This document shows, one piece after another, positions 32,917 to 36,967 of a DNA stretch of 36,967 bases (position 1 is its first letter; each line of letters starts with the position of its first letter). Location of the stretch: contig CABVAY010000022.1 in assembly GCA_902496455.1 (NCBI GenBank), positions 1 through 36,967 of the forward strand. Direction: 5' to 3'. The stretch comes from an uncultured Collinsella sp. (GTDB lineage: Bacteria; Actinomycetota; Coriobacteriia; Coriobacteriales; Coriobacteriaceae). The notes beneath the pieces are model-generated. The model was given only the letters and a program-made list of their open reading frames with translations, was not told the DNA's origin and did no database searches. A program made the position numbers and the translations under genes.

Positions 32917-34680
32917 CTAGTGCTTGCCGCCGTGGCTGTTGAGCCAGATATTGCGACCCAGCATAAGCGCCAGCACCAGCGCGCTCACGTAGCCCATAAA
33001 GCCAATGACTGGGATACCGAACACAACCGGCTCGATGCGCGCGTAGTACACCACCGACGAACCGATAAACAGGCCGGCGATCACAATTGCCATCGACATG
33101 CGGTCGATAATTCCGCCCAGCTGCCGCAGCGCCTTATCGCTGCTCATGATCTGCGTGTTCACCTTAAGCTGGCCGCGCGTGAGCATGCGCGACGCCAAGC
33201 CCAGATACTCGGCCGCCTCGAGCGAGCCTTTTGCCGCGCGATAGCTGCTCGCGGCAAGATCGCGCCCCATTTCGCGCACGCGCGCATAGGTGCTCTTCTC
33301 GTTTTTGATGTGCGTCTGGATAATCTGGATCATATTGACGTTGGGCATGTACTCGGTCAGCAGGCCCTCAAGCGTCACCATGCCGCGCGCGAACATTGTC
33401 ACCACGCTCGGCAGCTCAACGTCGTTCTTGCGCGCCAGGTTTAGCAGCGAGGTCAAAAACTCGCCGATATCAAGATCCTTAAGGTCAAGACCCGCAAAGT
33501 CGGCGACGATAAAGTCCAGATCGGACAAAAAGGCCGAATGGTCGAGCTCGGCCGAGTCGCCGCGCGTCACGGCAAAGCGCATAAGCGAATCCTTGAGCTT
33601 GGGCACGTCGCCCTCGGCCACGGCGAAAATCATGTCCTTGACGATACCGCGGTCGTGGCTCGACATGCGCCCGACCATGCCCAGGTCAATAAAGTAAACG
33701 ATGCCATCTTTGAGGATGATGTTTCCCGCATGCGGGTCGGCATGGAAAAAGCCGTCGTCGAGCACCTGCGTCGAATAGTCCTCGACGATTGCGGCACCGA
33801 TCTTTTCCAAGTCATAGCCCTCGGCCACCAAGCGTTCAGGATCGGCGATCGAAATGCCGTCGACGTAGTCCATAACCACCACGTGCTCGGTGCACAGGTC
33901 CAGATAGGATTTAGGGCACGTCACGCCATGAACGCTCTTATGGAACTCGTAGAAGTCGTTGAGGTTTTTGGCCTCGGCCAAAAAGTTGGTCTCCTCGCGA
34001 AACGAGGTCCACAGCTCCTCGACCACGCCGTGCAGGTCAACGAATTGATCGGTGTTGACGAACTTGGAAACGATACGCACCACCGAGCGGATGATATCGA
34101 TGTCCTGTGCCATAACCTGCTGCGCACCGGGGCGCTGCACCTTGACGGCCACGTCCTCGCCCGTCACCAGACGAGCGCGGTGCACCTGCGCGAGCGATGC
34201 GCTACCAAGCGGATTGGGATCGATCGCATCGAACATCTCCCCCAGGCGCAGGCCGTATTCTTCCTCCAGGCAGCGAAGCACCACCTCGTACGGCACCGGC
34301 TCCACGTCGGAGCGCAGACGACGCAGCTCGTCGCAAAAGCGTTGCGGCAGAATCTCGGACCGGTTGGCCAGAATCTGCCCCATCTTGACGAACATGGGGC
34401 CGAGTTCCTCGAGCAGGCGGCGCAAACGAACCGGCGTGAGGTTATCCCACACGCGGTACTTTTTGACCAGGCGAACAATCTGCCCGATGCGTTCGCGACG
34501 ACCCGCCGGCGTAAGCTGGTATTCCTCGTCCGGCGCCATCGCGTCGGGCTCCTCGGGCACCATATCGACAGCGCGCGGCTTCTTGCGAGCGCCCGAGACG
34601 GCGGCGTCGACCTCATCGACAACCGCCGCCTCGTCACCCAAGGGATCTAGATTGTTGTAATCGGTGGTGGAATCTGCCAT
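32917..34680 (-). CDS. UbiB/ABC1 (AarF) family atypical kinase
   Basis: The 587-residue protein belongs to the UbiB/ABC1/AarF family, ATPases with a protein-kinase-like fold tied to lipid and quinone metabolism. Family marks are KMGQ (99-102), the Ala-rich loop GSASLAQVH (about 159-167) in place of the Gly-rich loop, Lys180 in VAVKVQRP, HADPHAGN, and IDLG as the DFG equivalent. Two membrane spans lie at the C terminus (from about residue 535). An acidic 60-residue N-terminal extension is present. It starts 8 bases after the phasin-like gene stop. Ubiquinone is not expected in a Coriobacterium, so the substrate is probably another lipid (inference). Confidence 0.92.
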   Translation of the reverse strand: MADSTTDYNNLDPLGDEAAVVDEVDAAVSGARKKPRAVDMVPEEPDAMAPDEEYQLTPAGRRERIGQIVRLVKKYRVWDNLTPVRLRRLLEELGPMFVKMGQILANRSEILPQRFCDELRRLRSDVEPVPYEVVLRCLEEEYGLRLGEMFDAIDPNPLGSASLAQVHRARLVTGEDVAVKVQRPGAQQVMAQDIDIIRSVVRIVSKFVNTDQFVDLHGVVEELWTSFREETNFLAEAKNLNDFYEFHKSVHGVTCPKSYLDLCTEHVVVMDYVDGISIADPERLVAEGYDLEKIGAAIVEDYSTQVLDDGFFHADPHAGNIILKDGIVYFIDLGMVGRMSSHDRGIVKDMIFAVAEGDVPKLKDSLMRFAVTRGDSAELDHSAFLSDLDFIVADFAGLDLKDLDIGEFLTSLLNLARKNDVELPSVVTMFARGMVTLEGLLTEYMPNVNMIQIIQTHIKNEKSTYARVREMGRDLAASSYRAAKGSLEAAEYLGLASRMLTRGQLKVNTQIMSSDKALRQLGGIIDRMSMAIVIAGLFIGSSVVYYARIEPVVFGIPVIGFMGYVSALVLALMLGRNIWLNSHGGKH

Positions 34681-34688
34681 CTGCGCTG

Positions 34689-35105
34689 CTACTCGGCCTC
34701 TTCGGTATCCTTCGCATCGTCGGGCTCAACGGACTCGACGGGCACCGAGGTCACGTTGTCCTCGACCGAATCGACGATGTCGCGCACATGGGCCAGGAAG
34801 GCAGTGCGCTCGGGGGCGGTCATGACGCGGACGCGGGCAAGGATGAGCTCGTCAAGCACGCGCTGGGCCGCGGTCTCGCCCTGCATGCCCAAGCGCTCGG
34901 TCAGATCAGAGATGGTACCGCCGGCCTGCTCGAACATGTCGGACACACTGCGGGCGATATCGGGGGTGGTGGTGTCCTTGCGGACCTGCTCGCCCTTGGT
35001 GTTAAGGTCGTCGAGGACCTTCTTGCCGCCTTCGACAGCAACGGCGGCAGCGCCAAAGCCCACGTTAATGGCGCCGTTAACAAGCTGATCGAGTTTCATA
35101 ACCAT
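34689..35105 (-). CDS. Phasin-like small helical protein paired with UbiB
   Basis: The 138-residue protein looks mainly helical. An N-terminal segment with small residues (LVNGAINVGFGAAAVAVEGGKKVLDDL) is followed by an amphipathic helix region and an acidic tail (DDAKDTEEAE). This resembles the phasin-like proteins found beside AarF/UbiB genes in Gram-positive bacteria, but I assign it on layout only. The ATG at 35105 has GGAG seven bases upstream. TTGTCG and TACAAG 18 bases apart in the leader are a possible promoter. It is the first gene of the two-gene operon and probably binds or regulates the UbiB protein (inference). Confidence 0.75.
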   Translation of the reverse strand: MVMKLDQLVNGAINVGFGAAAVAVEGGKKVLDDLNTKGEQVRKDTTTPDIARSVSDMFEQAGGTISDLTERLGMQGETAAQRVLDELILARVRVMTAPERTAFLAHVRDIVDSVEDNVTSVPVESVEPDDAKDTEEAE

Positions 35106-35204
35106 GGTTATCTCCAATCACAAACAACTGCATTGGCGTTCTTGTACCCAAGATTGAGCGAAAGCGACAAAGCGTTTTAGCGCTATTCGATCGACGGGAA
35201 ATCC

Positions 35205-36728
35205 CTACCTCACGTTGTCATTCATCGCGAAAGAGTTCTTCATGGCGCAGCTCGTGGTGTAAAGCACCTTGCCCAGCAGGGCATCGGTCTCCACGCGAAC
35301 ACGCTCGGCAAAGGCCTCGTTGGCGCGTGCAAGCTCGGCAGGCACCTCGACCTCGGGCAGAGCGGCTACGGCAGCGTCGATGTCATGGATCTGCTTGTGG
35401 CCCATGCCACCGACCTTCTCCTGATAATCCTCGACCGCGCGACCGCACTCATGGAAGCGGACGTCAGCCAGCGCGCCGATCAGGCGGTTGGCCCAGTAGA
35501 AGTTTTCGGACGTCACGCGAGCCTGCGTGTCGGCATAGTACTCGGGCATGGTCTCGACGTTGGCGTACAGCGGAACCAGCGCGTTAAACGAGTTGGAACC
35601 AAACGCCATCCACTGCACGGCGCGATAGGCCGGCTGCGCATAGGGACGCAGCTGCAACACGGCGAGCTGGCTGTTGCGGTTGATGCCGATGGGGCGATAG
35701 GCGCCACGCGTAGCGAGCGTGCCCTTGCTGCCGTAGCAATCGTACTCCGTGCCCTGGTAGTGGCTCGAGAGTACGTACTTGATGTCCTCGATGGTCACCT
35801 TGCGCTCGGGCACGCGGCTCCAGGGGATATCGTCGCTCTCGGGCGTGTAGTCGGCGTCGGGGCCATCCCACACGTCGCTGGGGTTGAGACAGCGCTGCAT
35901 GTACCACGCGCGCGGCGTGTTGTAAACGTGGTCGCTGTCGCTGTGCGAGCCAAAGGTCTCGCGCGGGTTAAAGACCGCAGCCGGACCGTCGCCCTCGACA
36001 CCCAGCGTCAGGTCCAGATGCCACTCGGCCATCCAGGGGCGCAGGTCGGCGGAGCACATGTGGTCAGTCTGTGCGCCCTCGGCATCGTCCAGGTCAAAGC
36101 TGTCGATACCCAGCTGGTTGGGCATGGTCACATAGGCGTCGTCAGGCACGCGCTTGGCGATCCAATGATGGCCGCCGATGGTCTCGAGCCACCAGATCTC
36201 GTCCACGTCGCTAAAGGCGATGCCGTTGTTCTCGTAAGTGCCGTAGCGCTCGAGCAGGTCGCCCAGGATGCGCACGCCGTCGCGGGCGGACTTGGCATAC
36301 GGCAGCACCAGGGTCACCATGTCCTCCTCGCCCAAGCCGCCGGGCTGCGCCGGAACGTATCCGTCCTCGCCCTCGTTGCCCTTGGCGGAAACGTAGTCGA
36401 CGAGCGGGTCGGCGCCGCGGACGCGCTCGTTGGTGGTGAGCGTCTCGGTTGCGGACATGCCCACATTGAGCTCGTTGAAACCGGCCTCGGCCCAGATGCC
36501 GTGGCCCGGGACAACATCGGGGACGCTCGTGTAGCGCATGGGGTTATCGGGCAGTTCAACGGTCAGGTGACTCAGGACGCTCGTGTAGACGCGCGGCTGC
36601 TCGTCGGGATGCACAACGCGCATACGCTTGGGCTCAAACACCCCGTTGGACGAGTCCTCGTTACGCGCGACAAGCGTCGACCCGTCGTAGCTCGCGTTCT
36701 TACCGACCAGAATCGTTGTGCACGGCAT
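35205..36728 (-). CDS. C69 family dipeptidase
   Basis: The 507-residue protein is an N-terminal nucleophile (Ntn) peptidase of family C69, as in lactobacillus PepD, cleaving dipeptides. The nucleophile is Cys3 of MPCTTILVGKNASYDGS, exposed after removal of the first residues. Further family marks are LVARNEDSS, GFNELNVGMSATET and IWWLETIGGHHWIAKRVPDD. There is no signal peptide, so it should act in the cytoplasm. I start at the ATG at 36728, six bases after AAGGAGG; the ATG at 36734 touches that site. It stands alone. With the M20 enzyme it supports a life on peptides. Confidence 0.93.
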   Translation of the reverse strand: MPCTTILVGKNASYDGSTLVARNEDSSNGVFEPKRMRVVHPDEQPRVYTSVLSHLTVELPDNPMRYTSVPDVVPGHGIWAEAGFNELNVGMSATETLTTNERVRGADPLVDYVSAKGNEGEDGYVPAQPGGLGEEDMVTLVLPYAKSARDGVRILGDLLERYGTYENNGIAFSDVDEIWWLETIGGHHWIAKRVPDDAYVTMPNQLGIDSFDLDDAEGAQTDHMCSADLRPWMAEWHLDLTLGVEGDGPAAVFNPRETFGSHSDSDHVYNTPRAWYMQRCLNPSDVWDGPDADYTPESDDIPWSRVPERKVTIEDIKYVLSSHYQGTEYDCYGSKGTLATRGAYRPIGINRNSQLAVLQLRPYAQPAYRAVQWMAFGSNSFNALVPLYANVETMPEYYADTQARVTSENFYWANRLIGALADVRFHECGRAVEDYQEKVGGMGHKQIHDIDAAVAALPEVEVPAELARANEAFAERVRVETDALLGKVLYTTSCAMKNSFAMNDNVR

Positions 36729-36967
36729 GCGCATCCTCCTTGAGCGAAGAAATCAAACGGCAACAGTGTATCGCTTCGACGCAAAAAGGGCGAAACCACG
36801 GCCTCGGCAGCCCCCGTGGTCAAAAAATGCCAAATATGAGTACTGTCACCAATTTAGTAGCAGCAAATTTCCTTGTAATGAGTGCCGGAAATCCCTATTT
36901 GTCCAAAAGCGAGATCGCGCGAATTTTTGTGGTGTAAGAGGGAGGGCCGCGTCAGCGCCCCCTGCGC
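36729..36967. other. Window end: leader of the C69 gene, hairpin and AT-rich stretch
   Basis: AACCACGG and CCGTGGTC (about 36795-36820) form a hairpin, followed on the minus strand by TTTCGCCCTTTTT, possibly a terminator for a gene beyond the window. Bases 36821-36938 are much more AT-rich than the rest. A 36-codon frame (ATG at 36827) runs there without a ribosome site; I do not call it a gene. Confidence 0.4.

Noticed and set aside
36827..36937. A 36-codon peptide gene at the window end
   Set aside because: No ribosome site precedes either ATG and no conserved feature supports it.

Overview
The window is GC-rich, densely coded DNA with almost no gaps inside operons. Class III fructose-bisphosphatase, C69 and M20 dipeptidases, two DegV proteins and GtrA pairs fit a gut anaerobe of the class Coriobacteriia, most like Collinsella. 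That is an inference from gene content and sequence style; no search was run. I support 28 protein-coding loci. One is a 56-residue membrane protein below usual ORF cut-offs, and one (fbp) is interrupted by an apparent frameshift. I saw no rRNA, tRNA, insertion sequence or CRISPR array.

Layout. 1-2.8 kb (minus): an ABC-F ATPase and a Cof-type HAD phosphatase in one operon. 2.8-6.8 kb (minus): a complete high-affinity phosphate importer, pstS-pstC-pstA-pstB, closed by a clear terminator. 6.8-11 kb: M20 dipeptidase, HAD phosphatase, DegV protein and a LOG-family protein. 11-18.4 kb: queuosine tRNA modification (tgt, then a DUF3267-queH-queA operon) with an SDR and a tail-anchored coiled-coil protein between. 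18.5-23.3 kb (plus): an unusual methionyl-tRNA synthetase, an RNA m5C methyltransferase and an uncharacterised barrel protein. 23.4-27.6 kb: a second DegV protein, frameshifted fbp and two GtrA paralogues. 27.7-32.8 kb (minus): a two-gene surface-protein operon behind a cobalamin riboswitch. 32.9-36.7 kb (minus): UbiB/ABC1 kinase-like protein with a phasin-like partner, then a C69 dipeptidase.

The most interesting system is the 27.7-32.8 kb operon. A cobalamin riboswitch precedes a 1273-residue exported protein with four DUF4430 (transcobalamin C-terminal-like) repeats, a beta-propeller, an InlB-type repeat and a membrane anchor. It is translationally coupled to a second membrane-anchored DUF4430 protein. 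I infer a cell-surface device for capturing vitamin B12 or another corrinoid, switched on when B12 is scarce.

The second theme is the intergenic DNA. At least three families of long palindromes sit at gene 3' ends: a TTGCGGTG family in three copies, a GGGAC family, and a modular element with a conserved scaffold around a swapped central hairpin in two copies. One of these central hairpins is about 99 nt, with a 14-bp outer stem and purine-rich internal loops, and looks like a structured RNA or a mobile palindromic element.
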